Source of the DNA: Chloranthus sessilifolius
Lineage: Eukaryota; Streptophyta; Magnoliopsida; Chloranthales; Chloranthaceae
Assembly (NCBI GenBank): GCA_021018995.1
Contig: CM037593.1
Span: forward strand, 10,072,088 to 10,136,087
Length of the DNA: 64,000 bases
Direction: 5' to 3'
Shown here piece by piece: positions 43,881 to 56,504 of this stretch. A program made the position numbers and the translations under genes. Positions within the stretch are counted from its first letter, which is position 1. Each line of letters begins with the position of its first letter. The notes under the pieces are model-generated. The model worked only from the letters and a program-made list of their open reading frames with translations. It was not told the DNA's origin and ran no database searches.

Positions 43881-44140
43881 TCGCTCCTTCCCATATCACA
43901 CAACCCCAAAAGTCTTGCTCCTCTCTCTCTCTAATATCTTTTCCCAAGTCTAAGCTCTCTCATTTTGGTCGCTCTAGATCTTCTTGCTTACTCATCTAGT
44001 TCGATCAATGGCTTGAAATATTCGATCACTCTTCTTGCTCGATCACTAGCTTGAGCGATTCGATTGCTAATCTCGCTCGTCCTCGGTGATTGTGAATCTC
44101 AACTTCGAACGAACAAGACTGTCGGGGAAATCGTTTTAGG

Positions 44141-45840
44141 TGAAATACTATTTTCTTATGATCTCATCTATTTCTTTTATGTTTGATGGAGATTTGTCTT
44201 AGGGTTTCATTCCAATATCTCCTGCTTGGATTTTTGGGTTTTTGATTTTTTTTTTTTGAAGAGTACTGTGGGATTTAATACTTAGATTTGCCTTTAGGGG
44301 GCAGTTTAAGGGAGAGGGGTGATTTTGGTTTTTTTAGATGTGAGAGTTCTAATGCATAGTTCTACAAGGACTTAGAGTTTGAAGTGTTTTGACTTTTGAG
44401 GCTCTTATTTTGGATCTTGGGGTTTCAATGGGTAGATTCGAAATGGGTATTTGGTGTTTTGGGTGAATGCTTAAGAAACCGAATGTTTCTTAAGGCTGCA
44501 TTTGGGAACCATCATTCTATGGTTTGGATTTGGATTTGGGTCTATCAATTCCGAATCTACTGTTTGGATTACAGGCATGGTGGCCTGGATTTGGATTTGC
44601 CAAATCCCGTCATTTTAGAAATACCTAAAAAATAGGGATTTGAAATAACGCCTCCTATGCCTTATTTCAAATTCAGCGATCCTTCATTTGCATTGTTGTA
44701 GAGTTGAGCGCTTCTTCGGTTAAAATAAAAAGTGTGTTTATTTGCATCAGTATATTTTGTATCTGCAACTAAAAGTCAAAAACATGAAAATCGTTGATTG
44801 ATTTGAATCAGACGACAAGGATCATTTTTTAGCTTAATATTCAACAAAACATATCTTTATATCATGTTTCACATATCAGGCAGTCAGATTCCATTTTACA
44901 TGACGCACACCCCTAAGTTGACTTGAGAACCCTTTCTCATGGTACCCAAGGATCAACCATTTTTAGTGATGTGTCCCACGTGGATTCAACATCTAACTGT
45001 CTGATACATGTGTCATATCCTAAACATTTGGTGTGTTGAAGTTTCGGGCAAAAAAACCTATCAGTCATTTGATCAAGGCAATCAAAAGTTGTCATGTCCA
45101 TAGACCTTCATTTCTGTAAATAACGGAAAGAAAGTTGCAAAAGTGATCCGAACCGACCCGGCAAAGAAACCCATTTTTCTTATCTTATATATATAAATAT
45201 TGGGCTGGGCCAACTCAACTAACCTGCGATCCTACCTAATCTTATAGTCAGGACAACCCTACCTGTCTCAATGAGTCAAGTCTATATGCCGGAGCTGGTA
45301 AAAAAATTGGCTTGGGTGGGTTGGGTATCGGTTTGATCCCACCCGTCTACTATCCTAATTTTGATATATTAAATATTAGGTTGTTGGAATTTAAATATTT
45401 TCTTTGTTTTTTTTCTAAACTAATCTAATGAAGCATTTATAAATCCTATGGATCAGTTCAAATACAATCTTTAAACATCCAAACAAGGGATTTTCAAATC
45501 CAAATACTTTAAAATCTGGAATTGAAATATCTTAGATTTGAAATGATTGGATTTAAATTTCTCAAATTCAAATTCTCGTTCCCAAACGCAACCAGGGTAT
45601 TTGGTGTATTTGGTTTTTGGTGTTTTCGGGTGAGAAATCTTTATATTCAAACCACACCCCATCACTCAAAAACTCCATTGCTTTGTCTCCCAGTGTCATT
45701 TACCTTCTTTTTAGGTAAGCATGTATATTTGAAACTTGAAAGGCTTATAAGCTAGGTTGTTATTGTGCTAAATATGTGGAGTCTTGTGGTTGATTGCTAT
45801 TTCCTTTTCATAAATTTATTTTCAATCATCGTGGGAACAA
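44141..45840. other. Intergenic stretch, no gene seen
   Basis: Contains inverted short phrases around GGATTTGGATTTG (44525-44600) and CAAATCCAAAT (45480-45600), suggesting another fold-back repeat roughly 44500-45600. It also contains fragments of the GAATCAGATGATGG family near 44800-45060. No exon signals recognised. Confidence 0.4.
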
Positions 45841-45867
45841 TCTCCTACTCTGCACCCATTTATTACG

Positions 45868-46020
45868 ATACGACTCGTGCACTTGCGAGTATTATACACT
45901 TTTAAAATTACAACAATCATGATTACAGAATCACAATTGTAAAATTACGACTGCAAAGTCACAATTACATAATCACGATTGCACGTGCAAAAAAAAAAAA
46001 GAGCATAAATCCCCTAATTT
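45868..46020. repeat. AATCACGATTG-type repeat
   Basis: Short units (ATTACAGAATCACAATTG, AATTACGACTGC, ATAATCACGATTGCACGTGC) repeat with variations. The last part, through AAAGAGCATAAATCCCCTAAT, matches the right end of the transposon at 32490-32530. Confidence 0.5.
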
Positions 46021-46508
46021 GTTACCAAAGCGATGGTTATCAGAGCGATAAAGATTGGCTATCAGAGCGGTGGAGATTTGTGATCAGAGTGATGGAGATT
46101 TGTTATTTGATTGGTGACAATTCATTAATTGAGCCTATTATAAAATTTGATAGTTGTTTGTGAAAAATCAGATAATAGAAAACATGTTTCTTGCCGATCT
46201 TTAACACATTTGATCTTTTACATTGTGGCCTTCAAATCAATACATCATGGATGGAGTTTCAGATTTTGGCCTTCAAATCAGACATTAAAGAATCAGATGA
46301 TAGAGAGCATGTATCGTGCCGATCTTTGCACTGTTGATCCTTATATTGTGACCTTCAAATCAGACGACAAAGCTGATGCTTCATGTCGCGCAAATTAGCA
46401 TATATTTTATTTTAAAACTATGTGGAACATTGAAAGGTATAAACGAGGTATTTCAGACTTTTTACGTTAGCTGAAAGTGGCTTCGCTTCGAGCTGGTCAG
46501 TTATGAAA

Positions 46509-46664
46509 AAGGTAAAATTAGAGGGTCTCTAGTGAAAAAGGGTAACCTGACAGGTAGATCCTATAAATTTCCCAAAACTTTAGGCAGACAGTGTCTCTAG
46601 TGCAAAAGGATAACCTTACAGGGTTGATCCTGCAAATGTCCCAAAACTTTAAGTAGATAGGGAT
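46509..46664 (+). repeat. Tandem duplication, about 80-bp unit
   Basis: GTCTCTAGTGAAAAAGGGTA to ACTTTAGGCAGACA is followed by a diverged second copy (GTCTCTAGTGCAAAAGGATA to ACTTTAAGTAGATA). Confidence 0.8.
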
Positions 46665-46987
46665 TACGTGCGGCCCGCTTCTTTTCTAATCTGTTTCGAC
46701 ATTAAATGCGATTCAGTCTATAGAGAAGTTCTGGTATGGTTATTTAACAAATAAATATGTTGTATAGAGCATCAATTGGATTGAACTTACCCAAATCTCT
46801 AAACTTAATGATAGGGAATTTTCAATCATTAGATAACATGGATTTTATATTATGAAGGATCCAATGGTTGTGATGATCTGATCATGGCTCATCTAGAAGG
46901 TATCAGTTCAGTTTATATAAACATGTCATTTTTTATGAATGGTTTGACATGTCCATGAGAAGCCAAAATAGACGATTGATCACAAGG

Positions 46988-47030
46988 CAGTCCCAAATAA
47001 ATGAGATAAGGCTATGATGATGATGATGAT
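46988..47030 (+). mobile_element. RTE-LINE 3' tail fragment
   Basis: CCCAAATAAATGAGATAAGG followed by CTATGATGATGATGATGATG is the typical 3' end of a plant RTE LINE. No coding part is attached. A GATGATGATG run at 47436-47453 may be another. Confidence 0.55.
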
Positions 47031-47795
47031 GAGTCACCATCGTAAACACTGAATCCTTTCCCTCTTTAATGATAATAAACAATTGATGGGTGGCATTATT
47101 TGCTCCTGTTTTGAAGTGTGTGCATTGGTTTAGTATAAAAAATCGTTAACTGCCTTGAATCAGACAATGGGGATAACTTTTTATCCCAATCTTCCACACA
47201 ATAGATCTTGAGATCATGGCGCTCCTGTCATACGGTTAGATGTTGATTCCACATTGCCTACATCCCATATGATAGATATGATTATGATCGTGGTAACTTT
47301 TGGGGATATGTGCTACATGGAATCAATGTGTGACCGTCTGATAGGTGTGCCATGATCTCAAGATCTATTATGTGAAAGATTGAGAGGAAATATGATCTCC
47401 ATGGCATTAAATAGGTAGCTGTGATTACAATGTGATGATGATGATGATGATGACGGTTATCTATAATAAACATTATCTAACAAATCAACAGTTGCAAAGG
47501 GCATGATCAAAGTGCTCTGATTGGATGGTCAGATCTCCTATTTTACTGAATTTGATATTGCCATTCGATCGAGAGTTGTATGATCAAAATTAATTTGGAA
47601 GAAACTTCCTCGATCAAACGGTCATATTCCTCTAATCATAATGATTTCAGGGTTTCCTAATGATTGAATTTCAAATTGAACGGTGAAGATCCACGACAAC
47701 ATGTGCCACATATACTCCATAGGGGCAATGGTCAGGTCTAATTGATTGAACCTGATTTCGTGTTCAACCAGATTTGCAGCTGTTGGATAGAAGAG

Positions 47796-48214
47796 TGTGA
47801 CAACCTTGATATGACCCGATATAATATTGTTTGGCTTTAGGCTTAAGTGATTCCCTTCCCCTTCCTGATATGATGCGTTTTAGGTGGATACTTAAACAAA
47901 AATAAAATCGGGGCATAGACTTAAATCAGGTCGGGCTAGGATCGTCATAGATGGTATTAGAGCTGAGGAGGGCTCTACACTCAAGTGGGGGAGAGGAGTA
48001 GAGGCCCCGATGTTATGACTTAGTTTTTACTTAATAGGATGCTTTAGTCACGGTTGCAAACTCGTCCTAATCCTGGGCTATAAGTGATTCCCTTCCCCTC
48101 TTGATATGACACGGTTTGGGTGATGACTAAGGCTCATGCGGGAAACAAAATTAGGGGAGGGACTTAAGCTCATAATCGAATAATATCATATTTGATTAGG
48201 TTAGGGTCCTAACA
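47796..48214 (+). mobile_element. TRIM (miniature LTR retrotransposon), about 419 bp
   Basis: Two diverged direct repeats (47796-47947 and 48011-48214) start TGTGACAACC and TGTTATGACT and share AAGTGATTCCCTTCCCC and GATATGA(T/C)(G/A)CG. Between them lie primer site TGGTATTAGAGCTGAGG (47952) and a purine tract AAGTGGGGGAGAGGAG. Flanking AAGAG (47791-47795) and ACGAG (48215-48219) match in 4 of 5. It has no coding capacity. It lies about 0.4 kb upstream of the Rab7 start codon, so it may overlap the promoter. Confidence 0.78.
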
Positions 48215-48219
48215 ACGAG

Positions 48220-48502
48220 AATCTTTGGCTTTTACGATTTCCATTTTTATGGAAAACATGCAGTCAAGATTTTCCTATATCCAGTGGTTGTAAAACTAGT
48301 TGAGCCCAATATTAGATTCAACGAATTGGACGGTCCTGATTAATGACCTACAACATATATTATTACTTGTACTATAACAACATCAGATCATTTCTCTATT
48401 TTCAAAAAGCCTCGCTGGCGCGTATATCTGTTCGGTCGGCCAAAAGCCCCAAACACATGGTTTTATGAAAAAAAAGCGAGACTTTGAAAACGCCGTTCAG
48501 AA

Positions 48503-48542
<40 letters not shown>

Positions 48543-48609
48543 GTTTCTTCTCAAAAGGCAAGAAAATAAAGATATATTTTTGTAAAATTTGTTCATATTT
48601 TTTTCAGCG
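48220..48609 (+). promoter_or_regulatory. Proximal upstream region and 5' UTR of the Rab7 gene
   Basis: The stretch between the TRIM and the ATG contains a pure (CT)n tract (48505-48540), a feature common in plant 5' UTRs and core promoters. No clear TATA box can be singled out. Role is inferred from position. Confidence 0.45.
48505..48540 (+). repeat. (CT)n microsatellite in the Rab7 leader
   Basis: Eighteen CT repeats ending about 70 bp before the start codon. Confidence 0.92.
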
Positions 48610-51600
48610 ATGTCTATGCGAAGGCGAACATTGCTCAAGGTCATAGTTCTCGGAGATAGCGGGTGAGATGTATTCATAATTTGTTATTATTTATTATTAT
48701 TTATTTGTTTCGTATTTCTAGGGTTTTGTAAAGATCTTGGTACTGTTAAATTTTTTCTAATTTTTATTTTATTTTAAATTTTTACTGTTTAATTATAGTG
48801 TTGGGAAGACATCTTTAATGAATCAGTATCCTTATGGAACTTACGATTGAATCAGGTTTGATTTCTTGTTCTATAATTGTCTTATTTTAATTTTCATTTA
48901 TTTAATTGTATTGGAGTTGAAATGTCATGTTGATTTATTGTCATTTATATTATTGTTGTTGTTGTTGTGGAATGATTATAATTGTTGTCTTTTTGTGATT
49001 TTGATTTATTATGATATTGCAGTGTTGCTGTTCTTGAATAAATTTTGATGCTCTGATTGCTATTAGATGTTATTTTTATTTTTAATTGGAATGTTTTGTT
49101 TTGATTTGTGTGAATTTGGAAATGCCTTTGAACTTTTTGGAAATTTTATTTTTATTTTTAATTGGAACTTTTTGAAATTTAATAATGTGTTCTGTAATTT
49201 CTGCTTAATTTTCTTTTTACTATGTTTTCTTGATTTTAATTAATTTTTTTTTTTTTTTTTTAGAGTATCTTAGTTTTGTTTTATGTGAACTTGAAAATAA
49301 TGCTTACAATTTTGATTTATGTGAACTTGGAAATACTGCTCAAGTGATGTGAATGTGAACCTTCCCCCCCCCCCCCCCCCCCCCCCCCTCCCTAAAATAG
49401 ATACTTTCTTAAGATCTAGGTGTTGCCCCTTTTATCGGATTGTAGAAATGGTCGATTGTATTAAATTCAAAGCATGTTCTTTACTTCTCTCTCATTGTAA
49501 AATCACACCTCTGTTCTTTATGGTATGCTTAATGATTAGTTTTATGCCATTTAATGGATAGTTCATAGTAATTTATCCTCTTTTTTCTTTGTTATGTTAA
49601 TTTATGCCAATTTTGTGATTCTGCTGAAATACGGTTTGATTAATACAAATCTAATGCTGTTTCCGGTGTATATACCTTTTTTTTTGTCTTGCTGTCACTT
49701 GGTTTCTATTGCAAGTGATTACGTGGTTGGGTTTCAATTTCCAGTTTGTGCAGATTTTGAAATACTTTTGATTTCTTGTAACAATTGACGTTGTAACATT
49801 GGAGTAAGCATCTTTTTATGGGAAAACACAGGGGATATATTTGGATGCAAAAGATTCATTTTACAAAAAAAATGCTGCATATAAGTGGAAGTTAATGATC
49901 AAAATTTCTTCTTGATATGAAATGTAGCTGCCATTAGTATGATTATTTGATGGATAACTGATATTCAATAGTAAAAACCTGAAGTGAGTGTAAGCTGAGA
50001 AAGGATCTTAGCATAATTAAGAAAATGGTACACGGGGAAAACTGTAGCATTGACTACACGAGGGCTGATAATTCCCTCCTTAACTGGTGCATCCACGAAA
50101 TTTGCCTCATGAGGTTCATGAGAGAAAAACCGCATTGGCTCTCATCAATGAATTGACAGCGTCATTGAAGTAATAGAGAAGACTGAAATTAGTGTCTTAG
50201 TGCTTTGAGAGCCAAGCTACGACATGCTTAGAGTTGTCTTTTATGATCAAAGGACCCAAAGAAATGTCTCTATGAATGCGGAAGTATCACTTGTTCCCAA
50301 CACTTGTTGAACAATCTGGTTAACCAAATAGGCCCGCCTTACCTCCCTTACTCATAAAAATCTACTGTTGAAGGTTAATCCTACGTGGGTTTTCATAGGC
50401 TTGTCTCTCCTCTTATAAGATCCTCCCTCCACTCATTGCCAATTGTTTTTGAGATGGATATCCAAATTAATCATGGTATCAAAGCAGACCTTTCTTCACT
50501 CCACGTCACCCGATTCAATTGTCCTCGTGATTTGGCCAAGTCCGGCCAACATGTGACGGGGCGTGTTGAAGTTTAGTTCCACATCGGATATTCATAGCCT
50601 TGTCTCTCCTCTTATAAGATCCTGGCCACTCATTGCCATTTGGTTTTGAGATGGATGCTCAAATTTATCATTTACATATCTATTGGTATACTATGAATCC
50701 GAAACTTTGGTGCCAATATATTCTTCCAATTTCTCTTTTTCTTTATGCTCCATAGCCTTTTCCCGGAATGAATATTTCTTTTCAGTTAATAGGCTAATCA
50801 AACCAAGTAGGTAGAATTTAGCACAGAAAATATCCCCAAACTGCAATTTTCTCTATACTTTAAATTTTAATTTTAATTTGGGTTTGTTTGAGTGCCTTTT
50901 CCCAACCAAGTTGTGAAGTTTGAAAAATTCCATAAGGATCCAATTTTGTTACATCCAGGGTGCTCGAACCGCATTTTTCACACCTGATCGGTTTGGATCT
51001 GGTGGGAAATTCAGTTGAGGACACGAAAATTTAGGCAAAGTTAGTTGCTAGGCAAAACAAAGCTTGAAGCGATCTTGAGATGGAATTTTAAAATTTGACA
51101 TACGCAGAAACCGATCAGCCCTGGCCATCACGTGATCGGTTACATTGCCAAATTCGAAGAGTTCATGATGAGGGCAAAAGTATCGGAAGACCTTGAAATC
51201 ACTCTCTCTAGATTCCGCACCGGATTGTGACTTGATTTGCAAAAAAAGTTGATTTCTCACCCCGTAGAAACTTTTGAAAGATGCTATGCCGTTGTGCAAG
51301 ATCTTGAACGGTACTTGAAAACTACGGTGGTGAAGAGGACCGAGCCACAATATAGCAGTTAGCGATCTGGTGACGGACGATTTAATCCTCCTCCCAAACC
51401 TACACAACCTGTCCCTACCAATTCTAGGTTTGAAAAGGGAAAAGGTGTAGTCGAAGAATCCTCAAGGGTTAATTCTCAAGTAAAGTGCTATAAATGTCAT
51501 GGGATGAGACACTTTGTCGCCCAATGCTCTACGAAAGAACCCCAAAGGACTCTCTTCATTGAGGGAGAGGAGGATGATGATGAGGTAGTGGTTGAAGAAG

Positions 51601-54600
51601 TATTTGAACCAGTTAGCACACCCAGAGATGAGGAGGGTGATGCTATTGGTTATGCTTTAGTTGTGAGGTGTGCCCTTGCACAACCTCAACGGGATGAAAA
51701 GGATGACTGGCGTAGGGAGAGCATCTTCCCTAGGGTCATCGTGGATAGCGGTAGTTGTACCAATGTAATATCCACTCATGCGATACGCCGTTTGGGGCTT
51801 ACACTTGAAGCCCACCCGAGACCTTATAAAGTCGCATGGGTCAATTCTTCATCCATTCTTGTGTCGAAAATGTGTCATATACCGATTCAATTGAGTTCTT
51901 ATTCGGACACCTTATGGTGTGATGTGGTGCCGATGGATGTGGGCCATATCATTTTGGGAAGGCCGTGGCTTTATGACATGGACGTGACTCTTTCTGGTCG
52001 ATCAAACATATGCACGTTCATGCATAAGGGCAAAAACATCACTTTACACCCTTTGCCTCCCAAAACACCATCGACCAACACAGTCGAAAAGAAGGGCGAA
52101 TCTTCTAAATTCATTAATATTGTGAGTCCTTCTGAGTTCGAGAAAGCATCGATAGATGAGAGTGTGGTGTACGTAGTTGTCACCATAGAGAGTGCTCCCG
52201 CGTCGGCGAGCGAGTGACCCAAGGAGGTTGAGCCAATCCTGAAAGAGTTTACGGATGTCTTCCTTGAAGACTTACCAAACGAACTCCCTCCCCTTCTTGA
52301 TATCCAACACGCAATAGACTTGGTTCCCGGATCTACCTTACCGAACCTTCCCCACTATAGGTTGAATCCGGTTGAGCACGCCGAGTTGACTCGGCAAGTC
52401 AATGAGCTCCTTCAAAAGGGGTTCATCCAAGAGAGTCTGAGCCCGTGTGCCGTACCTGCCCTACTTACTCCTAAGAAAGATGGTACGTGGCGCATGTGTG
52501 TGAATAGCCGTGCAATCAATAAGATTACGGTTAAATATCGGTTCCCCATACCAAGGCTCGATGACATGCTCGATATGATGGTTGGTGCCACTATCTTTTC
52601 AAAGATAGACCTTAAGAGTGGCTACCATCAAGTCCGCATTCGCCTCGGTGATGAGTGGAAAACCGCCTTTAAGACTAAAAATGGTCTTTATGAGTGGATG
52701 GTCATGCCATTTGGGCTTTCTAATGCCCCGAGGACTTTCATGCGACTCATGACCCAAGTGTTGAGACCGTTTCTCGGTAAATTCCTTGTTGTTTATTTCG
52801 ATGACATTCTGATCTACAGTCATGACAAGGAACAACATTTGACCCACCTTAGGCTGGTTTGTGAAACCCTCAAGGGCGAGAGGTTGTTTGCAAATCTCAA
52901 GAAATGCACCTTCATGCAACGTTTTGTTGTTTTCTTGGGATTTATTATCTCGGCCGATGGAATGGTCGCGGACACCTGAAAAGGTTAAAGCCATTGTGGA
53001 GTGGCCCGAACCTAAGAACATACACGATGTCCGCAACTTTCATGGCTTGGCTACTTTCTATCGTCGCTTCATCGGAAGCTTTAACACCATTATGACCCCA
53101 ATTACAGATTGCATGAAGAAGGGGGACTTTAAATGGGGCAAAGCGGCGACAAAAGCCTTTGCTGAGATCAAACAACGAATGAGTAGTGCACCAGTCATGC
53201 GATTGCTGGACTTTTTCAAAGTCTTTGAAGTCGCATGCGACACATCGGGTGTAGGCATAGGAGTGCTTAGCCAAGAGGGTCACCTTGTGGCCTATTTTAT
53301 GAAAAACTTAACGAGGTGAAGCAAAAATACTTCACCTATGACAAAGAATTCTATGCGGTCATTCGATCTCTTTGGTATTGGAAACATTACCTTAGACTGC
53401 AATAATTTGTGCTGTTCTTTGACCATGAAACCTTACGCTTTCTTGCTTCACAGAAGAAGGTGAACCCAAGGCATGCGAAGTGGGTCGAGTACCTTCAAGG
53501 GTTCACATTTGTGTTAAAGCATAAGGCCGGTGCTGAAAATAGGGCCGCTAATGCACTTAGTTAGCGAGTGGTGACTTTGCGCACAATGAGCACCGAGGTC
53601 GTCGGGTTCGAAAAGTTAAAGGATGAGTACCTCGTGTGCCCAGATTTTGAGGTTGAGTACACTGCTCTCCTTAGTGACCCGACCAACACACACCCCATGT
53701 ACACCATCCATGATGGGTACTTGTTTAAAGGCAATTGCCTTTGGATCCCTTGTACTTCATTGCGTGACTTTTTCATTTGGGAGTTACATGCTGGAGAGAT
53801 GGCCGGACATTTCGGGCGTAATAAAATTGTTGCGTTCGTAGAGGATAGGTTCTTTTGGCCCAGGCTAATAAGAGATGCCGCTCGGGTCGTTAAGCATTAT
53901 CGTACTTGCCAAGTGTCAAAACAGACCAAACAAAATACCGGCTTGTACATTCCGTTACCCGTGCCACACACACCGTGACAAGACCTCAATGGATTTCGTG
54001 CTTGGACTTCCTAAGACCCCTAGGAAGCACGACTCCATCTATGTCGTAGTGGACCGATTTTCCAAAATGGCCCACTTCATCCCTTGTTCCAAAACCTTCG
54101 ATGCATCTCATATTGCTAAACTATTTTTCGCGGAGGTAGTGCGCCTTCATGGGTTGCCCAAAACCATTGTGTCTGATAGGGATGTTAAATTCACTAGTTA
54201 TTTTTGGAAGACCCTTTGGCACATGATGGACACATTGCTCTAATTCTCTACAGCTTATGACCCTCAAACGGATAACCAAACCAAAAGCACCAATAAGAGC
54301 CTTGGGAATCTCCTTCGTAGTCTTGTCGGTGATCATGTCAGGACCTGGGATACCATCTTACCCACAGCTGAGTTTGCATATAATAATTCTGTCAATAGGT
54401 CCATAGGCATGAGTCCTTTTGAGGTAGTGCATGGTCATAGGCCTAGGACCCCATTAGATTTGATCCCTATGTCTGCAACCCATAGAGTGTCAAAGTTTGC
54501 CGATGCATTTGCACAACATATTCATAACTTGCATGCCGAAATTAAACAGAAAATTAATTCAAGTAACAGTCTATAAATTATCTGCAGATGCTCACAGGCT

Positions 54601-56413
54601 TTTTAAAAAATTTCATGTGGGTGATTATGTGATGGTTCGGGTTAGACCTGAGCGGTTCCCATCGGGATCCGCAAAGAAGTTCCAATTCCGAAGCGCTGGA
54701 CCTTTTAGGATTTTGGCTAAGAGTAGTCCTAATGTATAAGTGCTCGAGCTTCCACTAGGTACGGGGGTTAGTTCAATGTTCAATGTAGAGGACTTGGTTC
54801 CTTACTTGGGTTTCACCCCACCACTTGAAAATCTACTCCAGCCACCTCCTAGCTCTAACCCCAACCCAACCTTGCAACCTGTACCTCTTCCTTCCCCAAG
54901 CAGACAGAGAACAGATGAAATAGAGGATATAATCAATGATCATGCAGTCTTTACACATGACGGGGGATTCCAGAAGTGCTTAGTTAAATGGGTCGGCAAG
55001 CCGGAGTCCGAAAACACTTGGATCCATGAGAATGAAGTTCGCCGTTTGAACCCCGACCTGATAGACATCTACCACGAGCGTGTTTCATCACTGATGAAAC
55101 CTTTTTGGTATAGAGGAATTGATTGGGACGCCACATACATGGACATTGGATTCGGACCACATCAGTTTTACTGGCGTCAGAAGAAGAGTAGGGAAAGTCC
55201 GGAGGAAAAAGAGGAGAAAATGACACAAAGAACAGCGTCATGCGTCTTTGTGATAGCCCCATATTGTATTTATCCACAGATGTCTTTATGTGACTATGGA
55301 CCGTTGTCATAGCTATCCTTTTTAACGTCGATTTGGAATTTTTAATTTAGCCTTTTTTTTGTTTTATTAGTATTAGGATTCTTTTATTTTCGGAATTAAT
55401 TATTGATGGCCTATATATTGAGGCTTGTAAAGACTTTTAATTAGCTGATTGATTGTTGAATTAGAGCTTTTGCTTTGTGAAGAGAGTCTTCTTCCTCGCG
55501 ATGGGTTTGGTGTGAGACCAAGGGAGTGATTCCCATATATTTCTTTTATCTTTGTCATTGATTTGCGTGGTTTGCTTATACTTGCTATCTCTAAATCTCT
55601 GCGTGCTTCTTTAAACCATAGCCTAATTTCTTCCTTGTGATCCCCAAAACCCTAAATCCTTTTGAAGCCCTAAACCACAAAAGCCAACACCCTTTTCAAA
55701 ACCATAAACCGATCTAAAACCACAAGTCTTTTACACACCCTAATTTTCTTTTACAATCCAAGTTGGAATCCGTGAATCTACATCGGAACGAAGACGAACG
55801 CCCAAGCCTCGAAAAGCTAGAGTCCTATCTCTAGGCTCGATCCCGCCTCAAATCTAACGGGACTTGCGCATCGGATGGGACACCCTATTCGGATCTTGCA
55901 TGATTTACCAACCGAAATTCTACGGACCCGAAGGTATCATGATAGTTTTGAGATTACTCTTGAATTAATTTTATTTAATTTCGGCAAATCGCATTAAAAA
56001 TCATATTCACGCATTTTAGGGTTTCCGTCCCGCGTCAGATCGACTCTTTTATATTCGAGTCGAGATCGAGCTGAGCTCTTTTATATTCGAGCCTAAAACT
56101 ATTTAGCTCTACCTCAGTTCTATTTAGAGGCTCTATTGAGCGCATGCCTAGTAATATACTAATATGATTTTTGATTATTTTATTTCTTATTATCTTTCTC
56201 TCTTTTATTACATTTTTAATCGAAGTACTTCGTTTCATAGAAAATTAGCATGACAAGAGTCGTAGAGAGAAGATGAAAATTATCAATAAAGTTTGGACCG
56301 ATAAATTTAGTATTTATAGGTAGATTGGGATTTTTTTTTATTAAGTTTACTAAAATACCCTAAATTCTGAAGAGCTTCTAACGATTATTTGTAGGGTATT
56401 TTAGTAATTTAAG

Positions 56414-56504
<91 letters not shown>

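Larger units (their letters stand above)
51070..56037 (+). mobile_element. 5'-truncated Ty3/gypsy element inside Rab7 intron 2
   Basis: Colinear with the element at 286-11776 but on the plus strand: part of gag, protease, RT, RNase H, integrase, chromodomain-like tail and one LTR (55120-56037). The 5' LTR, primer site and first half of gag are missing; similarity begins near 51130, perhaps 51070. Frequent stops and shifts. Being in the sense direction of the host intron, its LTR could in principle supply splice or polyadenylation signals. Confidence 0.88.
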
